Source of the DNA: Elysia crispata
Lineage: Eukaryota > Mollusca > Gastropoda > Plakobranchidae
DNA: 64,000 bases
Direction: 5' to 3'
Assembly (NCBI GenBank): GCA_033675545.1
Contig: JAWDGP010003315.1
Span: 199,001-263,000 of the forward strand
Part shown: one piece after another, positions 44,958 through 59,930 of the stretch
Layout of the letters: every line of letters starts with the position of its first letter
How positions within the stretch are numbered: position 1 is the first letter of the stretch
The notes under the pieces: generated by a model
Databases searched by the model: none
Told to the model about the DNA's origin: nothing
What the model saw: only the letters and a program-made list of their open reading frames with translations
Made by a program: the position numbers and the translations under genes

Positions 44958-45407
44958 TGTGAGAAACGTATCCATGAACGTGCGTGGTTCAGATTCTTCT
45001 GGAATGTTCCACTAAGTCTTAGCATAATGGCGATTTCGTCACTCATCGATCACCTTTGCTCTGATTGGTCGCTATTTTTAGCGCATTAATCATTACGTGT
45101 ACTAAGAATGTTCTCGTATGATTTTTGTAATTCCTTTTCTGGTTGATTCGATGAGATTTAGTATAAATAAGAGTCGAAATTGTGTGCAGTTAGTCAACTT
45201 TTTGAGAGCTGTGATTCAATGTACACTGATTATCGAGTCAACCTCTTGACAGTCAGCCATCGGTCGACATTATGTTGGATTAAACAGTTTGCATTTTTTA
45301 CTAGTAGACTTTAGACTTATTTTCTACAGACGAGTCGATTGATTGGCTGTGTAGTTTCATACCCCTAGACAAACAGAGCCTAACAGATCACCTCAAAATC
45401 TGTTGCA
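44958..45407 (+). repeat. 5' LTR of a Ty3/gypsy-type element (5' boundary approximate)
   Basis: The 3' end is firm: it ends ...aaaatctgttgca at 45407, one base before the primer binding site. It contains a reversed CCAAT (attgg, 45064-45068) and a TATA box tataaataa at 45162-45170. The U5 part from about 45350 (tagtttcatacccctagaca) is repeated downstream at 47561. The 5' boundary is a guess at the TG of tgtgagaaacg, since no full second LTR survives. Confidence 0.65.
45162..45170 (+). promoter_or_regulatory. TATA box of the LTR promoter
   Basis: tataaataa, about 100 bp downstream of a reversed CCAAT. Transcription would be expected to start near 45190-45200 (inference). Confidence 0.55.
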
Positions 45408-45408
45408 C

Positions 45409-45426
45409 TCGGGGCTCGTCCGCAAT
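45409..45426 (+). promoter_or_regulatory. Primer binding site, tRNA-Pro-like
   Basis: tcggggctcgtccgcaat matches 15 of 18 bases of the tRNA-Pro primer binding site TGGGGGCTCGTCCGGGAT, familiar from many LTR elements. It starts two bases after the LTR end, which is where a PBS belongs. Confidence 0.75.
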
Positions 45427-45672
45427 AGAATCTACAAGTTCAACGCATCGGAGAATCTTCAGATCTACTGTTGATACAGATTTGAGTTACCAACCTTCGT
45501 CGGCTAGGATCTAGTGCAAGCGCTCTGCTTGTCTCATTAGTCAGATCTAAATTTAGAGTCGGAGACATTCAAGACCAGCTCTGTGTCCTACGTAAATGGT
45601 GTCGTCTTTTTACGTGAGTATTCAAAGCTTCTTTGTTTTCCTAAAGCACTCTTTGGCTGATAGGGCTCCATA

Positions 45673-46676
45673 ATGTCGTCCACTTCAGAAATTAAAGAGA
45701 TAGCTGAAGAACTACAGATGTGAGGAGATGAAAAGAAAAAAAATTCATTATTGTACAAGTGGAAAAAATGCGCAAATTACCAGCTGAGAAAGAATAGAGA
45801 GAAGCAGAATCTAGATCCAGACCGCAGGCTGAAAAGGAAGAGAGAGAAGCTAAACTACAAGTTGAAGAGAGATTAAAGATGGAAGAAAAGAGGACCCACT
45901 TAGAGTTGACAAAGATATAAGCACAGGCAAGTCAGCAAAGAGGACACAACCTTACATTAGGCTGTACTACACACAGTCCTGTATTAGACCGGTTCGTGAA
46001 GGAGAGAATTCAAAGTTCAAGATGCCTAAACTACCGGCTTTTGTGGACAGAAAAGATGATCTTGATTCATTGCTATCAGCATTATTGGCAGGAAGAGTGT
46101 TACAGGCGTTTTGTAGTCTTTCAGAGACCGAGACCACAGATTATGATCGTGTCAAGGAAGTTCTACAAAAGAGAGATAACCTGATAGAAGGCTATAGGCA
46201 GCGATTCCGCATTTGTTCACCAGAGGAGGGAGAGAATCCCAGCATGTACATCGTCTGCCTCGATACATACTTGGAACGATGGATGAAACTGGCGAAAGCA
46301 CCACAGACATATGAGGCTCTCAGGGACTTGTTTGTAAAAGAGCAACTCTTAGGCTCAAGTCCAGCTGATTTGTCTACATATATACGGGAAAGGAAACTGG
46401 CTGACCTTGAAGAAGAGGCGAGATCAGCTGAGCTGTTGCTCACGGCCCACAAGAGACAACTGAGCGACCGAGGGAGGCAAGGTGCTACTCATGGGCAAAA
46501 CATTCTCCCATTTTCAAGAAGGAAGAACTCATATGCCACATTATTTGTAGAAAGCCTGGTCACACTACCCCGAATTGTAGAAATAAATAGACTCCAGGTA
46601 CAGGATGTTACCACTGTGGAGAAATGACTCACATGTGGAAGGACTGTCCAAAGCTGAGGATGAATAACAGTCAGGT
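45673..46676 (+). pseudogene. gag of the LTR element, broken
   Basis: ATG at 45673 opens MSSTSEIKEIAEELQM and then stops. A Glu/Arg/Lys-rich coiled-coil part follows to about 45900, broken by stops. 46022-46480 holds the capsid-like core, recognisable by DYDRVKEVLQKRD, YLERWMKLAKAPQTYEAL and DLSTYIRERKLADLEE, a pattern shared with SCAN-like gag of Gmr1-type elements. About 15-20 residues appear deleted after DDLDS near 46070. Two zinc knuckles follow in another frame: an imperfect CHIICRKPGHTTPNC (Cys spacing one too long), then, after an in-frame TAG, a perfect CYHCGEMTHMWKDC (CX2CX4HX4C) at about 46603-46650. At least one frameshift separates core and knuckles. Confidence 0.85.
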
Positions 46677-47560
46677 TACGTCATCCAAGAGAGCAGGATC
46701 GGCAGCCATGCGGGTTATGGAAACCCAAGGATCAGCATCAGGAGAGGATGCGGGAAATGCAGACACCAGATATGATGCCAGAACCGAAGTCCAAGACTGG
46801 TTGCTGCAGTTGGCGAGTGGGAAGAGAGTTCCAGCAATGATAGAATATGAAGCCTCTGGTGGTAAGCAGTAAGCCAGGGAGACAAGACAATCAACATGTT
46901 AAGGGAAACAGGTTATGAGGGCGTCGTAGTTTGTCGCGGTTTAGTTGATGATGATCAGCTAACAGAAAAGGGCTGTTTGATTGTCCGGATCGACAATACG
47001 GTACTGCTGGCGGAAAAGGCAAGGGTTCAAGTCAAGACACCTTATCTGTCTGGCGAGGTGGAGGCGTTATGCATACCGGAGGCCATATGTGATCTTGTTG
47101 TGGGAAACGTCCCAGGTGCTCGGAACCCAGAAGACCCTGATATGACAGCCATGGTTGGTGCTGTAACGACAAGGGCCCAAGAAAGACAAGAGGTCAGGCA
47201 TAAGCCACTTACAGTACCGGATACACCGAAGCACACAAGAGTGGATCGGGAGGATCTGATCCGACTCAAGCAAGATGATGAAGTCATCAAGAGGATGGGT
47301 GAGACAGCAATGTCTGAAAATCGTGCGGGAAGAACATCATTCTCCGAGAAAAGAGACGGGATTGTGCACAGGGTCTATAGTGACTCGACTCGCGGAGGGG
47401 CTAATGTACGACAAGTCGTTCTCCCAGAAAGCCTGAGGAAGTACGTGATGTTAGTAGCCCATGATACGATCACCGGAGGTCACCTTGCAATAAAGAAGAC
47501 CAGAGAGAAGATAATGAGTAACTTCTATTGGCCTGGCATGTACGTAGACGTTGCCAAATA
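46677..47560 (+). pseudogene. Partial pol of the LTR element: protease-like region then integrase zinc finger
   Basis: The frame from 46896 begins in what looks like the retropepsin C-terminal region (GVVVCRGLVDDDQLTEKG, LCIPEAICDLVVGNVPGAR); the catalytic DT/SG is not visible. A linker (TTRAQERQEVRHK) follows, then the integrase N-terminal zinc-finger start: VVLPESLRKYVMLVAHDTI, GGHLAIKKTREKI, FYWPGMYVDVAKY. The two His are there, but the two Cys are lost because the sequence switches to LTR-like DNA at about 47561. No reverse transcriptase or RNase H lies between protease and integrase, which agrees with the Gmr1-like order (PR-INT-RT) rather than the usual gypsy order. Confidence 0.8.
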
Positions 47561-47606
47561 TAGTTTTATACACCTAGACAAACAGAGCCAAACAGAATCT
47601 GTTACA
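47561..47606 (+). repeat. Remnant of the 3' LTR end
   Basis: tagttttatacacctagaca, aacagagccaaacag and aatctgttaca match the end of the 5' LTR (45351-45407) with a few changes and a roughly 10-bp gap. It follows directly on the integrase fragment, so most of pol and the 3' LTR are deleted. Confidence 0.75.
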
Positions 47607-47635
47607 CTCTCATGTATAGGCCTATAATATACTCT

Positions 47636-48000
47636 AACAAGAATATCTACCCTTTTTGAAATATTTGGGTACTTTAATATCAAGCGGTGAACTCAACAAC
47701 ACTGAAATTGCATCAAGAATAGCGCAAGCAAAAAAGAGTTTTCAGAGAATGAAATTTATATTAACAAATAAATACATCTCCATTCAAACAAGAAGCAGAA
47801 GAGCCCTGGAGTTCTAAATTGACCTCATTCTGATGTATGGATGCTAGGCCTCGACCATTTCAAAACGGCTACAAAAGAGACTGGAGGCAACAGAAATGAG
47901 GATGTGGAGAGAATACTACGATTCTCATGGACTGCAAATAAATCAAATTTCATATTTCAAGATTGACAGCTAGAAGGTGGAGAGGTATATGATGGCAATT
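47636..48000 (+). mobile_element. 3' fragment of a LINE, same family as 52850-55850
   Basis: In changing frames it reads GTLISSGELNNTEIASRIAQ, AKKSFQRMKFILTNKYISI, then ISKRLQKRLEATEMRMWRE. This is the region after the reverse transcriptase palm, also present at about 55320-55560 in the other copy. Stops (TAA, TAG) and frameshifts mark it as dead. It sits immediately after the LTR element. Confidence 0.85.
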
Positions 48001-48361
<361 letters not shown>

Positions 48362-48365
48362 TTCT

Positions 48366-50645
<2,280 letters not shown>

Positions 50646-50680
50646 CTCTCTCTGTCTCTCTCTGTGTGGCTCTCACTTTT

Positions 50681-52800
50681 CCTCTATCTCACTCCATATA
50701 TCTACCTATCTATTTATCTATCTATCTCCCTATAAATAAGTATTTTTCTTTCTTTCTGTCTCTCTCTCTCGCTCGCTTCATCTTTTAACTTATACTCATA
50801 TTTCTGTGTTAGGAGTTCTGGCTGTCCCTTTTTATTTCCGTCTCCCTCCATCTCTTTTCCTATCCGTGTTTCTCTCTCCCACTGTTTCTATCTTTCATTT
50901 CTTCTCTGTCTCTCACATACACACTTTCTTTCTATATCGAGCTGCAGTTGTGAAAACACCATGACAAGGTAAATATTTTTTTGACATGTTGGCTTATCTA
51001 TCGATCAAGAATTCTTTACTTTGTATAGAATCCATTACCCCCCCCCCAAAAAAAAAAACACTCACACACCCTCTCCTTTTCTTCACCCAACCCCCCCCCC
51101 CCCTCTTTAATGCGATCAAAATATCCCGAAAATTTACTAAAATATTTCTTTTTCCTTTTCTTTTTCATACTACGAAGATTATGAAGTATGGTTTTCAAAG
51201 CTTTTTGGAATTTTTAAATCAGCGGGTTTTTTGCCGTTTTTTTTTTCTTCGTGTCTCACAAGTTTTGTGTTAAAACGGTGGAGTCACATTACTTTTAAAA
51301 TTTTTAACATTACTTTATAGTATATGAGTTTTTTTGTGTATGACCATATATATATTTTTTTTATTTCGTTTATCAATGGTTTAATAATATCTTTATTTGC
51401 AAAGACACGTAGTTACAAGAAGGGAACATATTTTTTATAAAAAGGGATAAAGAAATAATCATTATTATCATAGACTTTCTTTTAATTTTTTTCAAAATCT
51501 ATTTTATTCCCTTATTTTTTTCATTTATTTGTTTCCATGATCAGGTTTTGCTATCCACTTGCGATAGCTTCTGATTTTGTTTGTTAACATGCAAAAAATG
51601 TACTGGGAAGTGTAACATGGGAACATCTTATGTATGTAACAAGATGAATGATATCTAAAACATTCTTTGTCAATCTTGAGCCTTCAGCTTGTAGACAAAA
51701 AAAGGGAATTAATCTTTTTCAATTTTCTTCGTTGTAGTAAACTATGAGGTATCATTAACAGGCTAAAGGGATGAGTAGTCGTGAACATGTAAGCCGCAGC
51801 AGTTAAGTTAAAAGACTTAAGACTCTGCTTATCTTTGGTTCATATTTTTTAAAGCTCTACTTCGGACCTGCCATTCCTGTCCTTTGCTTTTCTTTGATTA
51901 TTATTTTACTTTCCGCCCTATACATTCCAGTTCACTTAGTAGAGATTCAAAAATGCACTTTGCCAGGCTTTTATACTATTTTTAAAAATGTATGAAGAAA
52001 ACTTATATTGAAGAAATTATACACAACAAAAAGTTTTGTTAGAAAAATTGATCACGTATCTGACTCTGCACTTAAACTATGTAGATTTCTCTTGATTGAT
52101 TTGTTACAGTAAATAATTGATCTGGTGATCAACAACTTTTTTTTTATCTTGCCAGATAAGTCTGGGAGAAACAGATAAAATATCAAATAATCGCATCCAA
52201 TCGCAGGGTCCAAATCTCATTTAAAATGTTGAATGCAAATTTGAGGGCGTTTCTTTAAATAAACAGAATACACTTGCCGATAGGCGAATCTCGAGCAAAA
52301 ACATTGCTTCTAATCTGAAACAGCTGAAAGGAATCACTACAGCTTTATCAATCCATGGGTGTCGCTTTTTCCATCAAGTTGAGTTCGTTTGGAAGCAAAG
52401 CCAAATAGAACAAACTAATCACCATTTTTATCGATTTCAATCTCTATTAGCTATTTTTTTTTTTAATCCGTGTCATCTTTCAAAGCTTCAACCTAGTCTC
52501 TCCTTCTCCCTGATTTCCACGGGGGTTGTGAGGGATATAAATGAAAGGTCTGGAGAAGATAAATCGAACAAGAGAAAAAAACAATCACAAGCTCGCACGC
52601 AATACTGCTCCAGCCTGGATGTTAGCCCACAACACCCGTTCGGCTTCGAGTAGCAAAAAATGATTGAGATTTGTAGCCCGGATCAGAGCCAGGTCTGAGA
52701 AAGAAAGTAAGGCAATCCCTCCACCTGCTACCATGTAGGAGGTGCTGGAACAAGATCGAGTAGCCCTCCCTCCCCCCCCACCAAAAAAAAATTAGGGTTA
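50681..52800. other. Non-coding stretch
   Basis: CT-rich, then AT-rich with C13 and A9 runs near 51038-51102. No gene seen. Confidence 0.4.
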
Positions 52801-52849
52801 CAATGAAGCCAGCTAGGCAATTGACAAGATGTCACTAATAGCGAACCAC

Positions 52850-55800
52850 TTAAGCTGGCCAAGCAGACGACCCCAGTTGATGGGGCTGTGGTTGGGCAGA
52901 ACAGCTCAGTATGAGCACTGCACCTATAGAAGGCAATTTGAACCCACTATAGATATCTTTAATCATGACATAACATAATCGAAAAAGAAAGTAAACGACG
53001 TGCATGAGTGATCTGCGACGGCTAGGCCAGTCTCGTCCTGCAGGGATTGTCATGTGCCGCAGGTGACACCCGATCGTCATCAAGCGGCTACGCTCAAAAT
53101 GAAATTAAAACCAACTATAGCAATATGGAAAGTTAGAACAATGCTACAAAAATGACAGTTAGAAAACATCAAACAAGAAGTGAAAAGGATAAAAATTTAT
53201 ATTCTAGGCATGAGAGAAGTTAGATGGCAAGGCGCAGGAAAGATAACATCAGGAACGTTCAAAATATTCCACGCAGGAGGTGCAGATCATGAGACAGGTG
53301 TGGCTCTTATAATGGACCAAGATATGGCGAAAAAACAGCCAAGGATATTGGACACTATCAGATAAAGTTTTATTTTTAAAGATTGCAAGAAAACCATTGG
53401 ACCTTAACATCATTCAAATAAGCTCCGACATAAACTAGTAGCGATGAGGACGTAGAAAAAATTTATGAAGATCTAGAGCAAGGAAAGGCCCAATGTAGAC
53501 AGCAGGACCATCTTATCAAGGTGGGCGATTTTATGCAAAAGTAGGAGTAAGAAGAGAAGATTAAGAAAATGTGATAGGACCCCATGGATTTAGCATCAGA
53601 AATATACGAGGAGAGAAACTATTTGAATGGTGTCATACAAACAACCTTATTATAGGAAACACAATCATGATTTCAGCAACCAAAAAGAAGGAAATGGACA
53701 TGGAAAAGCCCAGGTGATGTGTTCAGACTTCAGATCGATTACATCCTGATGAGAAAAAGATTTAGAATTGTACTTCTCTCAGCAAAGACCTACCCAGGAG
53801 CAAATTGTTATAGTGATCATGTCATGTTCCAGTGGCTGCGAAATTCAAACTGAAACTGAGAAAACCAGAAATAAAGCTAAAAACATTAAACTTGACTTGG
53901 CTTTACTAAAATCCAACCAGACACGTCGAGAAAAGTATCGGGTGGCTATTTGAATAAGCAAATTTCAAAGCAGCCATCACAGAAGCAGCAGAGGAACAAA
54001 TCCCAAGAGTCGAAAGGAAAACAAAACAAAGATGGATGATTGAGGAGATTTTTGGACCTTTTGGAAAAAAGCAGGCAAGTCAAAAATAATCGAGACAAAT
54101 ACGAAACATTGCATAAGGAAATCAGAAAAAAAATGTGATGAAGCCAAGCGCAGAAACATCGATCTATACAGCAGAAGTACTGAGCAAACAATGTACAAAA
54201 ACATTGAAGAAATCTCTTGAAAAATAAACATGCTCATCCACAGATTAAAAACAGTACCATCCTTTTGAAAAAAGAAGAAAAACCCTAGACAAATGGGCAG
54301 AGTACATAAGCGAACTTTTCGAAGACTACATAAAGGATAACAATGTGCTCAAGCGCAATTTTGCTGGTTCACCTATCGTGAAAAATGAGATATGGGCAGC
54401 AATAAGAAAGATGAAATCAGGGAAAATAGCAAGCCCAGACAGTATATCAGTGGAACTTTTAGAAGCATTTAAAAACTATGGAATCGATAAGATCACACTA
54501 TTATTCAATGAAATCCATGATACAGGTCAGATTCCACCAGACATCTCCAAATCTATATTTATTTCACTGCCAAAGAAACCAACGCAACAGAGTGTGAATT
54601 ACACAGAACGATCAGTCTTATGAGTCAAAGCACCAAAATACTTTTTAGAATCATCATGATGCGAGTCAGAAATAAAATCAAACCAGAAATAGCACACATG
54701 AGCAGTGTGGTTTTGTGGAAAGAAAAGGTACAAGCAACAACAAATGCAATCTACACCTTTCGAGCTATAATTGAACGAACTCTGGAAGTACAAAAAGATT
54801 TATATCTGCACTTCATTGACTACACCAAGGCATTTGACAGAGTACGACATGATGAGATAATCACACAACGAACACAATTGAAAATGGAAAAGACCTACGA
54901 GTGATCAAAAATATATACTGGGAACAAACAGCAGCAATGCGAGTTGATGGGGAAATCAGCTCATTTAAAAAATTAACACGTGGTGTTAATTAACACGATG
55001 TGTGCTTTCCCCAGACCTTTTTCTCTCTCTCTCTCTACAGATAAATCATCATGTGAAATCTAGAAGTATATTCAGGAATTAGAGTAGGACGGCACAACGT
55101 CAACAACTTCAGATACGCTGATAGCACTGTATTAAGTTCAGAAAATAAAGAAAACTTGCAACAATTATTAAAGAGTGTTAAAGAAGAAAGCTGTAAGAAA
55201 GGATTGGAATTGAATGGCAAACAGACAGAAGTAATGGTCGTAAGTCGAAACAATGAGTGTCCACAGATCATCTTTATCAATGGGAATAAACTCAAGCACA
55301 GGGATCAATTCAAATACTAGGGTACTTTGATATCAAGTGATGGGTGCAACAATACTGCTACAAAGAGATGATTGAAATCAATACTAACAACTAACCACAT
55401 CTCGATTCACACATGAAGAGCCCCAAGGTGTTATAATGAAGACATTCTAATGTATAGATGCGATGTCTGGACAATTTCAAAACGGTTACAAAAGAAACTG
55501 GAGGCAACAGAATTCTTCGGAGAAGAATGTTATGAATCTTATGGAATACAAAGAAATCAAACGAAACTGTTACGAGCAGCCGACACGACAAGATCACTCA
55601 TAAATAGAATACTTGTACGTAAAAGCCAAGCAACATTTTTTTGGCCATGTGATGAGAAGAGAGAAACTAGAACATCCTGCGACAACTGGAATGATCGTGG
55701 TTAATTCGCAGCAGGTGAAAACAGCGTGAAAAGATTTTGAATGGACTAACAAAGTGGCTCAAAGTAGGAAGAGTGACAGAAGCACTGAAAGCGTCGAGGG

Positions 55801-55850
55801 ATTGAGGTGTGTGGAAGGTCATGATCGCTTAAGTTAAAGAGCACGGCACC
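52850..55850 (+). mobile_element. Nearly full-length but dead LINE (endonuclease plus reverse transcriptase)
   Basis: A GC-richer 5' leader (about 52800-53095) precedes an ATG at 53098 (MKLKPTIAIWKVRTMLQK, stop). Endonuclease: the first catalytic Asn is Lys here (WKVRTM for the expected WNVRTM), while the Glu box is present (GMREVRWQGAGKI, about 53210). Reverse transcriptase front: 54345-54600 (SGKIASPDSISVELLEAF, FISLPKKP) and 54620-54904 (HFIDYTKAFDRVRHDEI). The catalytic box near 55110 reads YADS, so the second Asp is lost. The C-terminal part at 55320-55850 is ISKRLQKKLEATE and a cysteine-poor tail. Many frameshifts and stops. Related to the copies at 1-1826 and 47636-48000. Confidence 0.88.
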
Positions 55851-57400
55851 TCATTAATTGATTGAGCCCGGAACTCATAGGGACTAAAAGATAAAGGAAC
55901 CAAGAACGGATCAAATCGTCAGTTATGCATACCTAGACCTGGTGGTGTATTAGTTGAAATAGCCACGCAAGGCCATATTGACATCATCTGGCTATGATTA
56001 TCTAAGTTAGTTGAGTTTAGTGCTAAAGGATTTTCCTATATTTTTTCCCTTCCAAACTTGCACTCAAAGCGAAAGTATAAATACAGAGTGATTATCATGT
56101 AAAATACGTTACGGATAAACACAATGTGTATATTTTATGTTTTTTAATCTTAAAAACCATTGACTGTTTATGTTCAGCGTCATTGTTAAGACCAGTCAAA
56201 GACAAAAAAAAATTGACTTCTTTTTGGCTTATAATTATAAAAATCCTTCGATCCATTCTTGATGTAAAAGAGCATTCTAGATGAAGGTTAGTTCCGCAAA
56301 GTTTGAGGTCTGAGCAACGAGGAGCCCCTTGAATAGTCCTTTCCTCACAATGGCTGGCGGAATAGATTCATGTAGCAACAGATTTGTTTCAACAAAATAC
56401 AACCAATCTAACACAGAATGTTCTAGCTTTAACTCTTACTCATTGATTTGTTCTGGAGGAGATAACGTAGAAAGAAATCTGAATCATCTGCTGCCTGGGC
56501 ATGCCCACAAGTTATTAGTGGTAAGTACCTGAGTAAGATATTGTTTGGGCAAGCCCTCATCATTGAACTTAAAGAGTCTGAAAGCTCTGCCAAATCTGCG
56601 GTCCTTGTAAATACTTGCACACGACACATATCTAGAGCAAGAAATTATAGATCATTGTAAAATATGAAAAAAACAACATCTGCAAATAACTTTTTACCAA
56701 GCTTTGGCAAATTTAACCGTCTTTTTTTTTATCTTCCATGTGGATTTTATGAAACAAAAGACTGCCTTTTTCAAAAATCTGATTTCCTAGTTCGCCTAAA
56801 CGGTAGTTTTTGGATTGACTTTGTACCTTTTTCTAAATCATTATTGAATAAATAGACTTGCAAAATGGACAACCAGAGCATTTAGGCTGACATGTATCTT
56901 GTGTTTAGTGGCGAGGTGATCGCTAAATTTTGTTGCATCAGAAAAGTTGAGTTTACCCCAACCAGCCGTTCACGAGAGAGCACATAATGACAAGAGAAAG
57001 TCACGCTCCTTAAATATTTTAAATCTTCATTAGTTTAGCCAAGTGCTCTACGTGACAAGGCATTAGCAGTCGTGGCATTGGTGTACTTTAGTCACATAAG
57101 AGGCGCCAATTATTTTTGAATTTTTAACGCTGACACGTCAGTCAACTTTTTATTTAATGAAGAAAAAAATCTGGATTTTATGGTTCAATAGTTATGCAAT
57201 GAAAAAAAATTCAATATTTTTTTAAATAGAAATATTTTCCTTAAGACAGATACTCAAAAATATGCGAAGATGTGATCGAAAACTCATTAGGCATTGATAA
57301 CTTAAAAAAGAATTAAAGTGTAAAATCGGATGTGTTTGAAATGCGGGAAATCTGTCTCCGCCCCTCTAGCAGTTATGATAGTTTCTAATTTTCTTCTACA
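55851..57400. other. Non-coding stretch
   Basis: AT-rich, with no domain-bearing frame or paired splice sites. Confidence 0.4.
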
Positions 57401-58620
57401 TTTTAAAGATACTTTATGCATGTAATGATTGCATTGACCAGCCGCTTACTAACGTTGTTATTTTGTTCCTGTCCAGCTGGCCGGAGAAGCTCGACTTCGG
57501 TCGGCTTAGGAAGTAACGGACATACTTTGATTCGGGGATCTTGGAAGATTTGGGGAAACTAAAATGCAAGTTCAAGAATTTTGATTCTTTGATCGGGAGA
57601 TGCTAGATGTAACGATCAGTTTCATAGATTTCTGTAATCTCAGTCTGTTTTAGTTGGGAAAACGAGCTACCGATCTCCCTGGTGAGACATATCTTGAACA
57701 GGAAAACGAGTGTTCCGTTCGACGGAATAGAATCCTGTTCGTCGGTGGGCCACCCTTGTTCTAGGGAAGATGGGCGACGAAGTGCGGAAACCAGGGAACT
57801 CTTTGCCAGTATTCTGTGCCGACTGAGTTTATACTATAAAAGTAAAGTTCGGAAAGACTCGACGTCGGTGTATGTTTGGATTACCTCGAGACCATACCGT
57901 TTGGAAGTATTGTGTGAGAAGTTCTTGTGATTATAGTGAAAGTTATATTATTGACTCCGTGCCTTGAATTTATCATTCCTACGTGAATATCACCGTGACT
58001 CGGGCGTTGGCTGACTATTAGGCATTTTGTTTTAGTATCCTCTAAACCTATATGCATTTTGTCTTTAGTTTCTTCTAAACGCTTTATTATTCTGACCATT
58101 TGGTTCTTAGTATCTTCTATACGCATCTCTTTTGGCATCTTCTATTTGTTTTACTGAACTTTTACTTTAATACCTTCTATTACGCACTTAGTTTGGTATC
58201 TTCTATGTATTTCATTCTTTGAGAATTGATTTTATGCATTGATATTTGAGTATTGGTGTAATAAGTTTATTATGGGTTTTGATAACTTTAAGTTCGTCTC
58301 TGCTGTGTTCTTCCTTTATCGAGTGTTGCTATTTTGTTCTTGGTTAGTCTCGGCACCCAGTCATCTTTAGTTAGGAAACAGTGGACTTAGTACTCCACTG
58401 ATACTCAAGGACCCGTGAGTTGTAACTCTGTAATATTGCACGGCTGCTAAGCACGCTACCATAATAAGTTGGGCCTACAATTACTTGAGTAGGAACAAGC
58501 ATTGAGCTTCTATAGATAACTAGTGGGTCCTATTGCGGTAGGAAGTTAGTAATCAGTTGTTATATTTATATTAATCATTATCGAGGTGAATAGAAGGCGG
58601 TTGTTTGCTATTTTTCTCTT
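57400..58620. other. Unassigned GC-richer segment with a TATA box, possible LTR or promoter
   Basis: GC content rises over 57470-57960 by eye; tataaaag lies at 57835-57842. From 58020 to 58205 a motif close to ttagtatcttcta recurs six times at irregular spacing. No coding frame matches a family. It may be a solo LTR or another repeat; no duplicated ends were found. Confidence 0.3.
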
Positions 58621-59920
58621 AATCATTCACATTATCTCATCGCTAGTGCGACACTTGGCCGACAAAAATCGCCATCTGTTTATGTCCAATACGAGAGGTT
58701 GAAGTTGCCACGAAAGCACCGCTGGAAGAACCATCGGAAAGTCGAGAGTTTGGGGATGAAAAGCTGAACGTGACGAAAATTTGGTACTAAAAGCCAGCCA
58801 TACCTTATTTTCACCACGCAAAATTTGAAATTATTTAAACTGTATTTAGATCAAAGTTTGAAAATAGCGTCACAGCTAAGACAAAAACAGCGAAAAAAAC
58901 GTATAAATCTTAATAACCGTATTGACAAATATTGAAGTAGATCGTTGTTTGTGTTGAGAAATTAGTTCCTCTAGCTCTTTGTTAGAGAAAGGATAAGGTG
59001 GCTGATGAACACAAGACTGCATACGTATCGGAGGGTTTTTATACTACTTTTTTCCTTTTTTTTTTTTTTTTTGATATAAAGATATATGCGCTTTATCTTT
59101 AAGGGAGAAAGCACCAAATAAACAATCCATCTTAGTCATCGGAAAAAAATTAAAGGTGCAAGCAAATTCATAGACAAGAGTCTTGTCACAAGAATTAGAG
59201 GTGTGGTTCACTAAAGATGACATGCATATACTCAACCTTGTTCAGTTCCGTCCTGCTCGACAAAAGTTTAATATGGTTTGTAAAAAACTTGAGACCACCA
59301 TATTGTGAATGGACTGTATCAAACAGCTATGGTAGAAAATCACAAGCGACGTGGATCGATTTCTTCATAGTAGTATCAGACTTAAGAACTCTCAAAATAC
59401 AGTTTGCCAGGTAAAGTTCAAAGCACAGTTGCCAGGTACAGCTTCCTGTCCAGCAGTGTTAGAGCGTATCCTATGTTAAACTACACTTTCTGAAACATTT
59501 AATCTCCGTGGATCCGGTGCCACAGAGTAAGAAAAATATGGCAGTGAAGATTGCTAAAAAAGATTAAGGTGATGATGGTGATAAGGAAAAAGATGAAATA
59601 GAAGTAATGGATAAATCCGTTTTGGGAACAAGTTTTAATATCAAGGAAGTATTTTCTAATCACCCTTGAACAAGCCACTGGCTGGGAGGGTGGACCCGGT
59701 GGTCAAATTGTGAGAGAACTTGACGACTGAAAATATTGGAATTAATGAAGTTGAAAAAAGCCAAAACTTGCTTAACGTTTGGGAGAAACTAGAAGACACA
59801 AAAATCAGCTCAGCCAATATTCAAAAAATGCAACATTCTGAAATGTTTTTAAAGAGATAATAAGGATTTTGAAACTTCTTTCGGATGTGAAATAACAGGA
59901 ATTTTTTAAGCACAAGAATC
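58621..59920. other. Non-coding stretch
   Basis: 59500-59930 may be decayed upstream coding sequence of the fragment at 59931-60190 (Lys/Asp-rich broken frames). Confidence 0.35.
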
Positions 59921-59930
59921 AATCAGGAAA

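Noticed and set aside
46022..46627. Host SCAN-domain gene
   Set aside because: The flanking LTR, primer site, zinc knuckles and integrase fragment show it is a retrotransposon gag.
58627..58821. 64-codon minus-strand frame as the missing receptor N-terminal exon
   Set aside because: No suitable donor or phase, and no glycosylation or signal-like features.
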